A stretch of 64,000 bases of DNA from Streptomyces showdoensis (GTDB lineage: Bacteria > Actinomycetota > Actinomycetes > Streptomycetales > Streptomycetaceae), in the NCBI RefSeq assembly GCF_039535475.1, contig NZ_BAAAXG010000028.1, positions 682,001 to 746,000 on the forward strand, in the 5' to 3' direction. Shown one piece after another: positions 9,280-21,731 of this stretch (the stretch's first letter is position 1; every line of letters begins with the position of its first letter). The notes under the pieces were generated by a model, which was not told the origin of the DNA, searched no databases, and worked only from the letters and a program-made list of their open reading frames with translations. The position numbers and the translations under genes were made by a program.

Positions 9280-9303
9280 ACACCGACACACCGACACACC
9301 GAC
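9280..9303. repeat. Three tandem copies of ACACCGAC
   Basis: The 8-bp unit repeats exactly three times in the leader of the I36-inhibitor gene, 18 bp before its start. It may be simple replication slippage or may affect leader spacing. Confidence 0.6.
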
Positions 9304-9320
9304 ACGAATGAGAGATTGGC

Positions 9321-9779
9321 ATGTCCATGCTTGAAATGAAGTCCGGGCTCCGCGCCAAGTTCGCGGCCGTCGCCGGCGCGACCGCGCTCCTGGTGGGCGG
9401 CGGCATCGCGACGGCCTCGACCGCCGCGGCCGGCCCCAACTGTCCCTCGGGCTACCACTGCCTGTTCGAGGGCAGCATCGGGACCGCCTCGCACAACTAC
9501 TTCAACAGCGACCCCAACTTCACGGACGACGCGTTCTCCCCCAGCGGGCACCTGGTGAACGACAACTCGTGGTCCGCCAGCAACTCCAGCAACAGCGGCT
9601 ACGAGAGCCACTACTACTACGACGTGAACTACCAGAACCGCGTCTTCTGCGTGAACCCGGGCAGCTACGTGACCCACGACCGCCTGTCGGACGACTTCGT
9701 CGACGGCAACGGCCAGGGCCAGCGCGACGAGGCCAGCTCCCTCCAGGTCCTGCCGACCACCTCGGTGCCCTGCTTCTGA
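9321..9779 (+). CDS. Secreted peptidase inhibitor family I36 protein
   Basis: Small exported protein of the I36 family, whose founding Streptomyces member inhibits metalloproteinases. A Sec signal runs to about residue 37 (ATASTAAAGPNC). The ~115-residue mature part opens CPSGYHCLFEG, typical of the crystallin-like I36 fold. FCVNPGSYV and a terminal PCF supply the other cysteines, so two disulfides are likely. It is rich in Asn, Ser and Tyr, as exported proteins often are. A strong hairpin at 9801-9830 ends the transcript. The protease target is not predictable. Confidence 0.83.
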   Translation: MSMLEMKSGLRAKFAAVAGATALLVGGGIATASTAAAGPNCPSGYHCLFEGSIGTASHNYFNSDPNFTDDAFSPSGHLVNDNSWSASNSSNSGYESHYYYDVNYQNRVFCVNPGSYVTHDRLSDDFVDGNGQGQRDEASSLQVLPTTSVPCF

Positions 9780-9800
9780 TGACCACCCCCGCATGACGAC

Positions 9801-9830
9801 GGCCCCGCACCGGAACTCCGGTGCGGGGCC
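9801..9830. terminator. Bidirectional hairpin terminator
   Basis: GGCCCCGCACCGG pairs perfectly with CCGGTGCGGGGCC around an AACT loop. It lies between the convergent I36 gene (stop 9779) and gatB (stop 9852), so it can serve both. Confidence 0.85.
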
Positions 9831-9851
9831 GCTCGCGTGCGATGCCGGGGA

Positions 9852-11363
9852 TCAGCCCTCGCTGACGCCCAGCTTCTCCAGGATCAGGTCCTTCACGCGC
9901 GCCGCGTCGGCCTGACCGCGGGTGGCCTTCATGACCGCGCCGACCAGGGCGCCGACCGCGGCGACCTTGCCGCCGCGGATCTTGTCCGCGATGGCCGCGT
10001 TGCCCGCGATGGCCTCGTCGACCGCCGCGCCGAGCGCGCCGTCGTCCGAGACGACCTTCAGGCCGCGCTTCTCGACGACCTCGTCCGGGGTGCCCTCGCC
10101 CGCGAGGACGCCCTCGATGACCTGGCGGGCCAGCTTGTCGTTCAGGTCGCCGGAGGCGACCAGAGCCGACACGCGGGCGACGTCCGCCGGGGTGATCGGG
10201 AGCTCGTCGAGCGCGACGCCCTGCTCGTTGGCGTTACGGGCGAGCTCGCCCATCCACCACTTGCGGGCCGACGCCGCGTCGGCGCCCGCCTCGGTCGTGG
10301 CGACGATCGGGTCGACCGCGCCCGCGTTGAGGATGGCCTGCATGTCCAGCTCGGACACGCCCCACTCCTCGCGCAGCCGGTTGCGGCGCACCCGGGGGAG
10401 CTCCGGCAGGGCCGCCCGCAGCTCCTCGACCCACGCGCGGGCCGGGGCGACCGGGACCAGGTCCGGCTCCGGGAAGTAGCGGTAGTCCTCGGCGTTGTCC
10501 TTGATCCGGCCGGAGGTGGTGCTGCCGTCGTCCTCGTGGAAGTGACGGGTCTCCTGCAGGATCGAGCCGCCGGAGGTCAGGACCGCCGCGTGGCGCTGGA
10601 TCTCGAAGCGCGCCGCACGCTCCACGGAGCGCAGCGAGTTGACGTTCTTCGTCTCCGAACGCGTGCCGAAGGTGCTCGAACCCTTCGGCATCAGGGACAG
10701 GTTGACGTCGCAGCGCATCTGGCCCTTGTCCATGCGCGCCTCGGAGACGCCCAGGGCCTTGATCAGCTCGCGCAGCTCCGCCACGTACGCCTTGGCGACC
10801 TCGGGAGCGCGCTCGCCCGCACCGACGATCGGCTTGGTGACGATCTCGATGAGCGGGATGCCGGCCCGGTTGTAGTCGAGCAGCGAGTGCGAGGCGCCGT
10901 GGATGCGGCCGGTCGCGCCACCGATGTGGGTGGACTTGCCGGTGTCCTCCTCCATGTGGGCGCGCTCGATCTCCACGCGGAAGATCTCGCCGTCCTCCAG
11001 CTGGACGTCCAGATAGCCGTTGAAGGCGATCGGCTCGTCGTACTGCGAGGTCTGGAAGTTCTTCGGCATGTCCGGATAGAAGTAGTTCTTCCGGGCGAAG
11101 CGGCACCACTCGGCGATCTCGCAGTTCAGCGCGAGACCGATCTTGACGGCGGACTCGACGCCGATCGCGTTGACGACCGGGAGCGCGCCCGGCAGGCCGA
11201 GGCAGGTCGGGCAGGTCTGCGTGTTCGCGTCCTGGCCGAGCTCGGTCGAGCAGCCGCAGAACATCTTGGTCTTGGTGCCCAGCTCGACATGGACCTCGAG
11301 GCCCATGACGGGGTCGTACGCGGCGAGCGCCGCTTCGTACGACAGCAGTTCAGTGACAGTCAC
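9852..11363 (-). CDS. gatB: Asp-tRNA(Asn)/Glu-tRNA(Gln) amidotransferase subunit B
   Basis: Kinase-like subunit of the GatCAB amidotransferase, which phosphorylates mischarged Glu-tRNA(Gln) (or Asp-tRNA(Asn)) and transfers ammonia from GatA to give the amide form. The family opening [23 protein letters not shown] is followed by [15 protein letters not shown] (a zinc-type Cys cluster with FCGC). [24 protein letters not shown] and DYRYFPEPD follow, with the YqeY-like tRNA-binding tail at about residues 355-500. Its 503 aa is normal. GTG 11363 has GAGGGAAG upstream. It is the last gene of gatC-gatA-(small gene)-gatB. Confidence 0.97.
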   Translation of the reverse strand: MTVTELLSYEAALAAYDPVMGLEVHVELGTKTKMFCGCSTELGQDANTQTCPTCLGLPGALPVVNAIGVESAVKIGLALNCEIAEWCRFARKNYFYPDMPKNFQTSQYDEPIAFNGYLDVQLEDGEIFRVEIERAHMEEDTGKSTHIGGATGRIHGASHSLLDYNRAGIPLIEIVTKPIVGAGERAPEVAKAYVAELRELIKALGVSEARMDKGQMRCDVNLSLMPKGSSTFGTRSETKNVNSLRSVERAARFEIQRHAAVLTSGGSILQETRHFHEDDGSTTSGRIKDNAEDYRYFPEPDLVPVAPARAWVEELRAALPELPRVRRNRLREEWGVSELDMQAILNAGAVDPIVATTEAGADAASARKWWMGELARNANEQGVALDELPITPADVARVSALVASGDLNDKLARQVIEGVLAGEGTPDEVVEKRGLKVVSDDGALGAAVDEAIAGNAAIADKIRGGKVAAVGALVGAVMKATRGQADAARVKDLILEKLGVSEG

Positions 11364-11378
11364 GGTGGAACTTCCCTC

Positions 11379-11624
11379 TCAGCCCAGCAGGACGTCGTCG
11401 TCGCCGAGGCGCTTCAGCTCGCGGTACAGGATCGCGAGGCCGGTGACGATGGCGGCGGCGGAGACGACGGCGTCGACCAGCTTCAGCGTGTCGTGCTCGG
11501 CGCGCGCCTTCTTGACCTGCTTCGCCACGCTGAGCGCGCCGAAGGCGGTGGTGCCCATCGACACGTACGTGCCGGTCTTGGACTTCTTGAAGCCCTTGGC
11601 CTTCTGCAGTGCACTGGTACTCAC
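11379..11624 (-). CDS. Small predicted membrane protein between gatA and gatB
   Basis: 81-aa protein of unknown function, starting [21 protein letters not shown] basic N-terminal half is followed by one hydrophobic segment ([19 protein letters not shown], about residues 52-70) and an acidic tail, [11 protein letters not shown] 11624 overlaps the gatA stop by 4 bases (GTGA), implying translational coupling, and gatB follows 15 bp later. An AGGAGG sits about 10 bases before the GTG. The placement inside gatCAB suggests co-production, but a role in tRNA amidation is not shown. Confidence 0.72.
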   Translation of the reverse strand: MSTSALQKAKGFKKSKTGTYVSMGTTAFGALSVAKQVKKARAEHDTLKLVDAVVSAAAIVTGLAILYRELKRLGDDDVLLG

Positions 11625-13123
11625 AGCGACGGAGCCTCCTCGAGCAGCGGGTGACCCCACTTTTCCACGAAGGCGGCCTCGACGGCGGCACCGACCTTGT
11701 ACAGCCGGTCGTCCTTCAGTGCGGGGGCGATGATCTGCAGACCGACCGGCAGGCCGTCCTCCGGCGCGAGGCCGCAGGGCAGCGACATGGCGGCGTTGCC
11801 CGCCAGGTTGGTCGGGATGGTGCACAGGTCCGCGAGGTACATCGCCATCGGGTCGTCGGCGCGCTCGCCGATCGCGAAGGCGGTGGTCGGGGTCGTCGGG
11901 GAGACGATCACGTCGACCTGCTCGAAGGCGGCCTCGAACTCGCGGGTGATGAGCGTGCGGACCTTCTGGGCCGAGCCGAACCAGGCGTCGTAGTAGCCCG
12001 AGCTCAGCGCGTACGTACCGAGGATGATGCGGCGCTTGACCTCGGGGCCGAAGCCGGCCTCGCGGGTGAGCGCGGTGACGTCCTCGGCGGACCGGGAACC
12101 GTCGTCGCCGGCCCGCAGGCCGTAGCGCAGACCGTCGAAGCGGGCCAGGTTGGAGGAGCACTCCGACGGGGCGATCAGGTAGTACGCGGAGAGCGCGAGG
12201 TCGAAGGTGGGGCAGTCCAGCTCCACGATCTCGGCGCCCAGCGACTTCAGCAGCTCGACGGACTCGTCGAAGCGCTGCACGACGCCGGCCTGGTAGCCCT
12301 CGCCGCGGAACTGCTTGACGACGCCGACGCGCATCCCGGCGACCGAGCCGTTGCGGGCCGCCTCGACGACCGGCGGGACCGGCGCGTCGATGGAGGTCGA
12401 GTCGAGCGGGTCGTGGCCGGCGATGGCCTCGTGCAGCAGGGCCGCGTCGAGGACCGTACGGGCACAGGGGCCGCCCTGGTCGAGCGAGGACGAGAAGGCC
12501 ACCATGCCGTAGCGGGAGACCGCGCCGTAGGTCGGCTTGACGCCGACCGTGCCGGTGACGGCGGCGGGCTGGCGGATGGAACCGCCGGTGTCCGTGCCGA
12601 TGGCGAGCGGGGCCTGGTACGCGGCGAGGGCGGCCGAGGAGCCACCGCCGGAGCCGCCGGGGATCCGGGTGAGGTCCCAGGGGTTGCCGGTCGGGCCGTA
12701 CGCGCTGTTCTCCGTGGAGGAGCCCATGGCGAACTCGTCCATGTTGGTCTTGCCCAGGATGACCACGTCGGCGGCCTTGAGCCGCTTCACGAGGGTCGCG
12801 TCGTAGGGCGGGATCCAGCCCTCGAGCATCTTGGAGCCGACCGTGGTCGGGATGCCCTGGGTGGTGAAGATGTCCTTCAGCGCGAGCGGGACGCCGGCGA
12901 GCGGACCCAGCTCCTCGCCGCGGGCACGCTTCTCGTCCACGGCGCGGGCCTGCGCGAGCGCGCCCTCGCGGTCGACGTGCAGGAAGGCGTGGACCTTCTC
13001 GTCCACGGCCTCGATCCGGGCCAGGTGGGCCTCGGTGACCTGGACGGCGGTGAGCTCGCCGGAGGCGATCTTCGCCGCGATCTCGGCGGCGGTGAGCTTG
13101 ATGATGGTGCTGTTGTCCGTCAT
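11621..13123 (-). CDS. gatA: Asp-tRNA(Asn)/Glu-tRNA(Gln) amidotransferase subunit A
   Basis: Glutamine amidase subunit of GatCAB, supplying ammonia through a tunnel to GatB. The amidase-signature catalytic triad is visible: Lys in [15 protein letters not shown], the cis-Ser in the Gly/Ser-rich [13 protein letters not shown], and the nucleophile Ser in [18 protein letters not shown]. 500 aa, normal length. ATG 13123 lies 6 bp after gatC; the stop overlaps the start of the small downstream gene (GTGA). Whether the complex serves Gln-tRNA, Asn-tRNA or both depends on which synthetases the genome carries. Confidence 0.97.
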   Translation of the reverse strand: MTDNSTIIKLTAAEIAAKIASGELTAVQVTEAHLARIEAVDEKVHAFLHVDREGALAQARAVDEKRARGEELGPLAGVPLALKDIFTTQGIPTTVGSKMLEGWIPPYDATLVKRLKAADVVILGKTNMDEFAMGSSTENSAYGPTGNPWDLTRIPGGSGGGSSAALAAYQAPLAIGTDTGGSIRQPAAVTGTVGVKPTYGAVSRYGMVAFSSSLDQGGPCARTVLDAALLHEAIAGHDPLDSTSIDAPVPPVVEAARNGSVAGMRVGVVKQFRGEGYQAGVVQRFDESVELLKSLGAEIVELDCPTFDLALSAYYLIAPSECSSNLARFDGLRYGLRAGDDGSRSAEDVTALTREAGFGPEVKRRIILGTYALSSGYYDAWFGSAQKVRTLITREFEAAFEQVDVIVSPTTPTTAFAIGERADDPMAMYLADLCTIPTNLAGNAAMSLPCGLAPEDGLPVGLQIIAPALKDDRLYKVGAAVEAAFVEKWGHPLLEEAPSL

Positions 13124-13129
13124 GACTTC

Positions 13130-13426
13130 TTAGTCCTCCCCCAGGATCTGCGGCACCTTGAAACGCTGCTGCTCCTGGGCCGGGGCGCCGGAGAGCGCCT
13201 GCTCGGGGGTGAGCGACGGACGGACCTCGTCCGCGCGCATGACGTTGGTCAGCGGCAGCGGGTGGGAGGTCGGCGGTACGTCTTGGTCGGCGACCTCGGA
13301 GACGCGGGCGACCGCGCCGATGATGTCGTCGAGCTGGCCGGCGAAGTGATCGAGTTCTTCGTCGGCGAGTTCCAGACGCGCCAGCCGGGCGAGGTGGGCG
13401 ACCTCCTCGCGCGTGATGCCAGGCAT
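13130..13426 (-). CDS. gatC: Asp-tRNA(Asn)/Glu-tRNA(Gln) amidotransferase subunit C
   Basis: 98-aa linker subunit that wraps GatA and GatB. It begins [20 protein letters not shown] and ends [13 protein letters not shown], both family hallmarks; [14 protein letters not shown] is the central linker. The start is ATG 13426 with GAGGA 6 bases upstream. A longer in-frame reading to 13516 adds an unrelated Arg/Gly-rich leader and is rejected. First gene of the operon; its promoter should lie in 13427-13512. Confidence 0.96.
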   Translation of the reverse strand: MPGITREEVAHLARLARLELADEELDHFAGQLDDIIGAVARVSEVADQDVPPTSHPLPLTNVMRADEVRPSLTPEQALSGAPAQEQQRFKVPQILGED

Positions 13427-13512
13427 GCGGATCCTCAGGGGTGCTTGATGGTGTTGGCCCAATCCTAGGGGGCCCGCACCGCTGCCCGTGAAACGGTTTG
13501 CCCGCGCCGGGC

Positions 13513-13540
13513 CCACGGGCCTCCGTCCGCGGGCCCGTGG
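13513..13540 (-). terminator. Hairpin between the c-di-GMP gene and gatC
   Basis: CCACGGGCC pairs with GGCCCGTGG across a 10-base loop. With the neighbouring hairpin at 13557-13580 it probably ends the c-di-GMP gene transcript upstream of the gatC promoter. Confidence 0.5.
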
Positions 13541-13556
13541 CGGCTCCCCGACGGCC

Positions 13557-13580
13557 CCCGGCCGGTGCTCCCCGGCCGGG
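13557..13580 (-). terminator. Hairpin directly after the GGDEF/EAL gene
   Basis: CCCGGCCGG pairs with CCGGCCGGG around a 6-base loop, starting 8 bp after the stop of the GGDEF/EAL gene. GC-rich without a U-run, typical of Streptomyces. Confidence 0.6.
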
Positions 13581-13588
13581 TCCGGGCG

Positions 13589-15808
13589 TCACTGCACGAC
13601 GTGCCCCGACGGGCGGTCGAAGTCCACCGCGGCGGTGTTCACCGCGTTCACGGAGTTCACCGCCGTCGCCGTGTTCACGGGGTTCACGGGGTTCATGGGG
13701 TTCATGGGGGTCATCGCGTTCGCGGCGGCGGCGCTCGCCGCGATCTCCGAGGGGCGGCGCCAGCCGTGCTCGCCGCGGGCGCGCAGCCAGGCAGTGGTCT
13801 CGCCGGGCGGCATGGCGGCCGCGACCAGCCAGCCCTGGACCGCGTCGCAGCCCAGGTCGCGCAGCCGCTCCCAGGTCTCGTCGTCCTCGACGCCCTCGGC
13901 GACCACCAGCAGGCCGAGGGAGTGCGCCAGGTCCACCGTGCAGCGGACGATCTCGGCGTCCTCGTTGTCGACGGCGAGCCGGGCGACGAAGGAGCGGTCG
14001 ATCTTCAGCTCGCTCACCGGGAGGCGGCGCAGGTGGACGAGGGAGGAGTAGCCGGTGCCGAAGTCGTCGAGCGACATCTTGACGCCGTGGCCGGTGAGCC
14101 CGGCCATGGTGTCGGCGGCCCGCTGCGGGTCCTCCAGGAGCACGTGCTCCGTTATCTCCAGCTGGAGCGCCCCGGCCGGTACGCCGTGCCGGGCGAGCCG
14201 GGCGGCCACGGCGCCCGCGAAGCCGGGGGTGTGGACGTCGCGCGGGGAGACGTTGACCGCGACCGGCACGTTGAGTCCCTGGGCGCGCCAGCGGGCCACC
14301 TGGGCGAGGGCGGTCTCCAGGACGTACTCGGTGAGGTGGGGCATCAGCCCGGAGGACTCGGCGATGGCGATGAACTCGTCCGGCGGGACCTTGCCGCGCT
14401 CGGGGTGGACCCAGCGGACCAGGGCCTCCAGTCCGGCGACCTGGCCGTCGAAGCGGACCTTGGGCTGGTAGTGCAGCTCGACCTCGCCGGCGTCCAGGGC
14501 GCGCCGCAGGTCGCCGAGGAGGCCCAGGCGGTCGGGGGTGTTGGAGTCGCGCTTCGACTCGTAGACCTCGACGCCCGTGCGGTCGCGCTTGGCCTGGTAC
14601 ATCGCCACGTCGGCCCGGCGCAGCAGCCCCTCGGCGTCCAGGGCGTGCTCGGGGAAGACGGCGACGCCGGCGCTGGCCTCCAGGACCAGGGTGAGTCCGT
14701 CGAGGTCGAGCGGGGAGGAGAGCTCGGCGACGAGGTGGCGGGCGACGCGCTGGGCGCTGGTGGTGGAGTCGGCGGTGGGCAGCAGGACGGCGAACTCGTC
14801 GCCGCCGAGCCGCGCGGCCTCGGCCCCGCGGGGCAGGGCGAGCCGGAGCCGTTCGGCGATCTGGAGGAGCAGCCGGTCGCCGGCGAGGTGCCCGAGGGTG
14901 TCGTTGACCGAGCGGAAGCGGTCGAGGTCGATGAGGACGAGCGCGGAGCGGACGCCCTCCCCCTCGGCCTCCTCCAGGGCCGTCCAGGTGCGTTCCAGGA
15001 GCCACTGGCGGTTGGGCAGGCCGGTGAGCGGGTCGCGCAGCTGCTCCTCGGCGCGGGCCCGGGCGATCCACAGGGTGGAGTCGAGGGCGATCAGCGGGAC
15101 GACGAAGAGCGGCAGCAGCGGGGGGCGGGCGACGGCGACGACGCAGATGAGGGGGGCGATGCCGAGGAGGGCGACGGCGACGAGGCCCTGGCGGAGCAGG
15201 GCGGTGCGGGCCGCGGTGGGCAGGGCGCCGCCCTGGGGGGCGAGCGCGTACCACAGGAGCAGCCGGGTCACCACGAGATAGGCGAGGGCGGCGAGCACGA
15301 CTTCCGGTACGTCGGCGATCCCCCAGTCGAGGGGCTGCCAGGGTTCCGCGACGGTCGGCACGTCGCCGAAGGTGGCGAGGACGAGGGCGGCGGCGCAGGC
15401 GCCGATCACGTCCACGGCGCCGTGCAGCAGGCCGTGCCGCCAGCGGTGCCGACGGGCGGCGGCGACGAGCACGACGACGGAGAGGGAGACCAGACAGGCC
15501 GGCACCCAGCCGTACAGCAGCAGGACGGCCAGGGTGAGGGCGGCGCCGGAGCCGGTGCCGCCCCACCAGCGGTCGCGGCCGAGTGCGACCAGGTGGCCGA
15601 CGATCAGGCCGGTGAGGACGGCGAGGGACCAGCCGGCGGCGCCGCCGGGGAAGAGCCCCTGGCCGGTGCTGAGCGTCCGGTACAGCCCGGCCGCGAGCAC
15701 GACGGCGGCGATGCCCACCAGCGCTCCGGGCAGCCCGGAGGTGATGCCCACGAACGCCGCACGGCCCTGGGGCCGTGCTACCGGGGCGGCACTCTCGGTC
15801 GGTTTCAT
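13589..15808 (-). CDS. rmdB: Membrane GGDEF-EAL protein, cyclic di-GMP turnover (RmdB-like)
   Basis: Cyclic-di-GMP enzyme of 739 aa. Hydrophobic helices fill about residues 20-245 (no sensory family recognised). A GGDEF domain follows (DPLTGLPNR, then RLGGDEFAVLL near residue 335, motif intact; no canonical RxxD inhibitory site in front). The EAL domain (GLEALVRW near 461, NVSPRDVH, LEITEHVLLED, MSLDDFGTGYSSL, LKIDRSFV) looks catalytically complete. In S. coelicolor, the protein next to ligA with this plan is RmdB, a phosphodiesterase affecting development; orthology is inferred from architecture and neighbourhood. ATG 15808 has GAGGG 6 bases upstream. The tail carries an odd Met/Val-Asn-Pro repeat. 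Confidence 0.9.
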   Translation of the reverse strand: MKPTESAAPVARPQGRAAFVGITSGLPGALVGIAAVVLAAGLYRTLSTGQGLFPGGAAGWSLAVLTGLIVGHLVALGRDRWWGGTGSGAALTLAVLLLYGWVPACLVSLSVVVLVAAARRHRWRHGLLHGAVDVIGACAAALVLATFGDVPTVAEPWQPLDWGIADVPEVVLAALAYLVVTRLLLWYALAPQGGALPTAARTALLRQGLVAVALLGIAPLICVVAVARPPLLPLFVVPLIALDSTLWIARARAEEQLRDPLTGLPNRQWLLERTWTALEEAEGEGVRSALVLIDLDRFRSVNDTLGHLAGDRLLLQIAERLRLALPRGAEAARLGGDEFAVLLPTADSTTSAQRVARHLVAELSSPLDLDGLTLVLEASAGVAVFPEHALDAEGLLRRADVAMYQAKRDRTGVEVYESKRDSNTPDRLGLLGDLRRALDAGEVELHYQPKVRFDGQVAGLEALVRWVHPERGKVPPDEFIAIAESSGLMPHLTEYVLETALAQVARWRAQGLNVPVAVNVSPRDVHTPGFAGAVAARLARHGVPAGALQLEITEHVLLEDPQRAADTMAGLTGHGVKMSLDDFGTGYSSLVHLRRLPVSELKIDRSFVARLAVDNEDAEIVRCTVDLAHSLGLLVVAEGVEDDETWERLRDLGCDAVQGWLVAAAMPPGETTAWLRARGEHGWRRPSEIAASAAAANAMTPMNPMNPVNPVNTATAVNSVNAVNTAAVDFDRPSGHVVQ
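13636..13714 (-). repeat. In-frame 9-bp repeat encoding a (M/V)NP tail
   Basis: The 3' end of the GGDEF/EAL gene contains degenerate 9-base units (coding strand ATGAACCCC twice, GTGAACCCC twice, then diverged GTGAAC units). The protein reads MNPMNPVNPVN, then VNSVNAVN. The array stays in frame, so the copy number could vary without breaking the protein. Confidence 0.75.
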
Positions 15809-15945
15809 TCCCGTCCCTCTCACAACCGGCGGTGCCGTCGCAACGCGGGGGCCGTCGTCATGCCACTGGGCCGTCGTGCCGCCGCTCGTCGTACCGCGTG
15901 TCCTGCTCCTGCACCCGGCAGGGCCCTCACACAGCCGTGCGCGGC

Positions 15946-15958
15946 GGACGCACGGTCA
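15946..15958 (-). promoter_or_regulatory. Weak candidate BldD-type site upstream of the GGDEF/EAL gene
   Basis: On the minus strand TGACCGTGCGTCC fits the BldD pattern TNACNCWGNGTNA except at two fixed positions, about 138 bp upstream of the start. BldD is the c-di-GMP-responsive regulator of development and controls several c-di-GMP genes. The match is imperfect and could be chance. Confidence 0.22.
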
Positions 15959-16081
15959 CCACACTAGGCCGCGGAGGGCTCCGACGGGCAGCGCTCTCCA
16001 TCTCTTGCCCGAATGCGACCCGGCCACCCGTAACGATCTGGTATGCGCCGAACGGGTGAGCTTCCGCGGCCCGTCGAGGGA

Positions 16082-19319
<3,238 letters not shown>

Positions 19320-19323
<4 letters not shown>

Positions 19324-20447
19324 CCGGGAAGCGTACGTGTCAGCGCCGCGCGCGTGGCGGCGGTGACGGGGTGGCCGGGGCCGAGGACGCGGGTGCGGGC
19401 TTCGAGGACGGCGGTGAGTTCGGCGCGGGCGGCGGCGGGTTCGAGCAGGGTGGCGAGGTTGAAGCGGGCGGCGAGGGTGTCCGGATGGTCGGGGCCGAAG
19501 CGACGGCCCCGGGCCTCGACGACGGCCCAGATGCGGGCGAGGGTGCCGTCCCCGTCCAGGGAGACGTCCCCGGCTCCCAGGGCGGCGAGATAGGCGCCGT
19601 ACGTGGCGGGTTCGCCGGGGGTGCGGAGGAACGCGGGGCGTTCGGCGACGGAGGTGAGGTAGCGCCCGGCGCCGTCCAGGGCGAGCGGGAGCCCGCCGAG
19701 CCGTACGGCGAGGAGTTCGGCGTCCGTGACGGGCCCGGCCCCCTCCCCCGCCCGGTCGGCGAGGACCCGGGCGCCCTCCGCCCCCGAGAGCGCGCCGAGC
19801 GGGTGCAGCTCGGGTCCGGTGCCCCAGGCGGCCGGGTCGCCGTCCCGGGTGGTGACGAGCACGAGGCCGCCGACGGCCGCCGGGGCGCGCACCCAGCCCG
19901 TACCGGCGGCGAGGGAGCCCGGCCCGTCGAGCAGGGCGAGTTCGTCCGCGTTGTCGACGACGAGGAGCCAGGGCCCGGGAAGGGCGGCCAGGCGTTCCCA
20001 CAGCAGGTCGGCGGTCTGGCCGGCGGCCGGTTCGTCCTCGCGCAGGCCCACCCGGCGGGCGACCGCGCGCAGGCCGCCCGCGAGCCGGCCCGAGTCCTGG
20101 GCGGCGACCCACCACACGGGCGCGCCCCCGGCCGCGAAGGCGCTCGCGGTCTCCAGGGCGAGGCTGGTCTTGCCGACGCCCCCGAGGCCGTACAGCACGT
20201 GCGTCCCGGTGGCCGCGCGGAGCCGCGCGAGCAGGGCGCCCCGCCCGCGGAGCGGGGTGCCCCGGCGTCCCCAGGGCGGGGCGACGGTCACCTCGTCGGG
20301 CGGCGGCGGGGCCTGGTGCACGACGAGGTGTTCGATGTGCCCGGCCTGGACGACGGTGCCGTGCGTGCCGCCGGTGACCGAGTTGTGCGCCGCCGTCCCG
20401 CCCCCGGCGGCCGGGGCGCTCCCCGCCGTGCCGCCGCCCCCCGTCAC
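19320..20447 (-). CDS. Short STAND/NB-ARC NTPase with RHIM-like N-terminal motif
   Basis: 375-aa NTPase of the STAND class, which includes NLR immune receptors and antibiotic regulators. Residues 22-36 read NSVTGGTHGTVVQAG, resembling the amyloid-forming signalling motifs (RHIM-like) at the ends of bacterial NB-ARC proteins. The P-loop GLGGVGKTSLA is near residue 87, Walker B WLLVVDNADE near 165, VLVTTRDGD is the sensor-1 Arg region, and GLPLAL is the winged-helix-side motif. Tetratricopeptide-like segments end the protein (FGPDHPDTLAARFNLATLL, LGPGHPVTAATRAALT). There is no HTH, TIR or nuclease domain. The stop overlaps the MetE-like start; the SDR gene ends 4 bp upstream. Role unknown. Confidence 0.85.
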
Positions 20448-20451
20448 CGGC

Positions 20452-21141
20452 TCAGCGCCCCGGCCGGACCGACAGGTCGTTGACCTCGGCGTCGCGCGGC
20501 AGGTCGATCGCCATGACGATGGTGGTGGCCACCGACTCGGGGTCGATCCAGTGCGCGGGGTCGTACGCCTTGCCCTCCTGCTGGTGCACCTTCGCCTGCA
20601 TGGGGCTGGCCGTCCGGCCCGGGTAGACGGAGGTCACCCGCACCCCGTTGCCGTGCTCCTCGTGCCGCAGCGAGTCGGCGAGCGCCCTGAGGCCGTGCTT
20701 GGAGGCGGCGTACGCGCTCCACTCGGCGTGCGCGTGGAGTCCGGCGCCCGAGTTCACGAAGACCACGTGGCCCTTGGTGAGCCGGAGTTGGGGCAGGAAG
20801 TGCCGGGTCAGCTCGGCGGGGGCGATCAGGTTGACGTTCAGCTGGTGGTGCCAGGTCTTGGGGGTGAGGTCACCGACCGGGCCGAGGTCGACGACGCCCG
20901 CGATGTGCAGCAGGGTGTCGATCCGCTCGGGCAGGCTCTGGTGCGAGAAGGCCCAGGACAGCCGGTCCGGGTCCGCGAGGTCCCCGACGAGCGTCCGCGC
21001 GCCCGGGAACTCGGCCGCCAGCTCCTTCGCCCGCCCCGCGTCCCGCGCGTGCAGCACGAGTTCGTCCCCGCGCGCGTGCAGCCGCCGCGCGACGGCGGCA
21101 CCGATGCCGGAGCCCGCTCCGGTGATCACATGAGTTGCCAT
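20452..21141 (-). CDS. SDR-family oxidoreductase
   Basis: Classical short-chain dehydrogenase/reductase, 229 aa. NAD(P) is bound by VITGAGSGIGAAVARRL. DGD-type contacts appear as VGDLADPDRL and the NAG-like HIAGVVDLG. Catalytic residues are Ser in VFVNSGAG and YAASK (Tyr-x3-Lys); VYPGRTASPM follows as usual. An Arg after the first strand (HARDAGR) hints at NADPH. ATG 21141 is used; ATG 21150 (adding three residues) is also possible. It lies 4 bp before the STAND gene, so SDR, STAND, MetE-like and ligA may form one transcript. Substrate unknown. Confidence 0.9.
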   Translation of the reverse strand: MATHVITGAGSGIGAAVARRLHARGDELVLHARDAGRAKELAAEFPGARTLVGDLADPDRLSWAFSHQSLPERIDTLLHIAGVVDLGPVGDLTPKTWHHQLNVNLIAPAELTRHFLPQLRLTKGHVVFVNSGAGLHAHAEWSAYAASKHGLRALADSLRHEEHGNGVRVTSVYPGRTASPMQAKVHQQEGKAYDPAHWIDPESVATTIVMAIDLPRDAEVNDLSVRPGR

Positions 21142-21167
21142 GGGGCCCATGCTCTCAGCTCCCGGAC

Positions 21168-21731
21168 TCAGGGCAGGGGCGTTGCTGCGGACCAGAAGTC
21201 GGAGCGGACGTTGGGGGTGGGGACGGCGCCGTAGGGATAGGCGGGGCCGTTCGGCCTGGCGGCCGGTTCGGCGACCGCGGACTTTCCGACGCACGGGGTG
21301 GTCGCGTCGAAGAACGCCTGCCCCGCGTGCCCGATGGTGAGGTCGAACTCGAAGCCGTCGGGTGTCCTGGCGAAGACGGACGGCATCTCCGCGTCCTTGT
21401 TCACGCCGGTGATCTCGTACCCGCTCTTCTTCCAGAAGCGCTCGATCACCCCGAGGAAGGCGCCGCGCCGCTGCTCTGAGATCACGGTCGTGACGGTGCG
21501 GCGCCGGGTCACCGTGCAGCTGCCGCTGGTCCAGGTGTCGTGGGCCCACTGGACCTCCGGGGCGACCGCGCCCAGGGTCGCGTCCAGCAGCGCGTCGACC
21601 CGCTCCGCCGCCTCCTGCATGTTCATGTCCGTCTTCGCCCCTTCGTTCCCGGTACCTCCGCACCCGGCGAGCAGGACGCCCGCCAGGATGGCGGGAGCGA
21701 CCCGCCGAACCGCCCGTCCCGTTCGCGTCAT
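21168..21731 (-). CDS. Small lipoprotein of a coupled three-gene cassette
   Basis: 187-aa lipoprotein with a clear lipobox (ILAGVLLAGCGG). The mature part has two more cysteines (SGSCTVTRR and TTPCVGK) and no named domain that I recognise. SEQRRGAFLGVIERFWKKSGYEI resembles small streptomycete lipoproteins linked to WXG/DUF1023 operons. ATG 21731 overlaps the hydrolase stop (ATGA) and is preceded by GGAGGAAC, so translation is coupled. Probably on the outer face of the membrane. Confidence 0.8.
   Translation of the reverse strand: MTRTGRAVRRVAPAILAGVLLAGCGGTGNEGAKTDMNMQEAAERVDALLDATLGAVAPEVQWAHDTWTSGSCTVTRRRTVTTVISEQRRGAFLGVIERFWKKSGYEITGVNKDAEMPSVFARTPDGFEFDLTIGHAGQAFFDATTPCVGKSAVAEPAARPNGPAYPYGAVPTPNVRSDFWSAATPLP

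Noticed and set aside
13565..15967. 800-residue plus-strand frame opposite the GGDEF/EAL gene
   Set aside because: No family motifs; the minus strand carries complete GGDEF and EAL domains.
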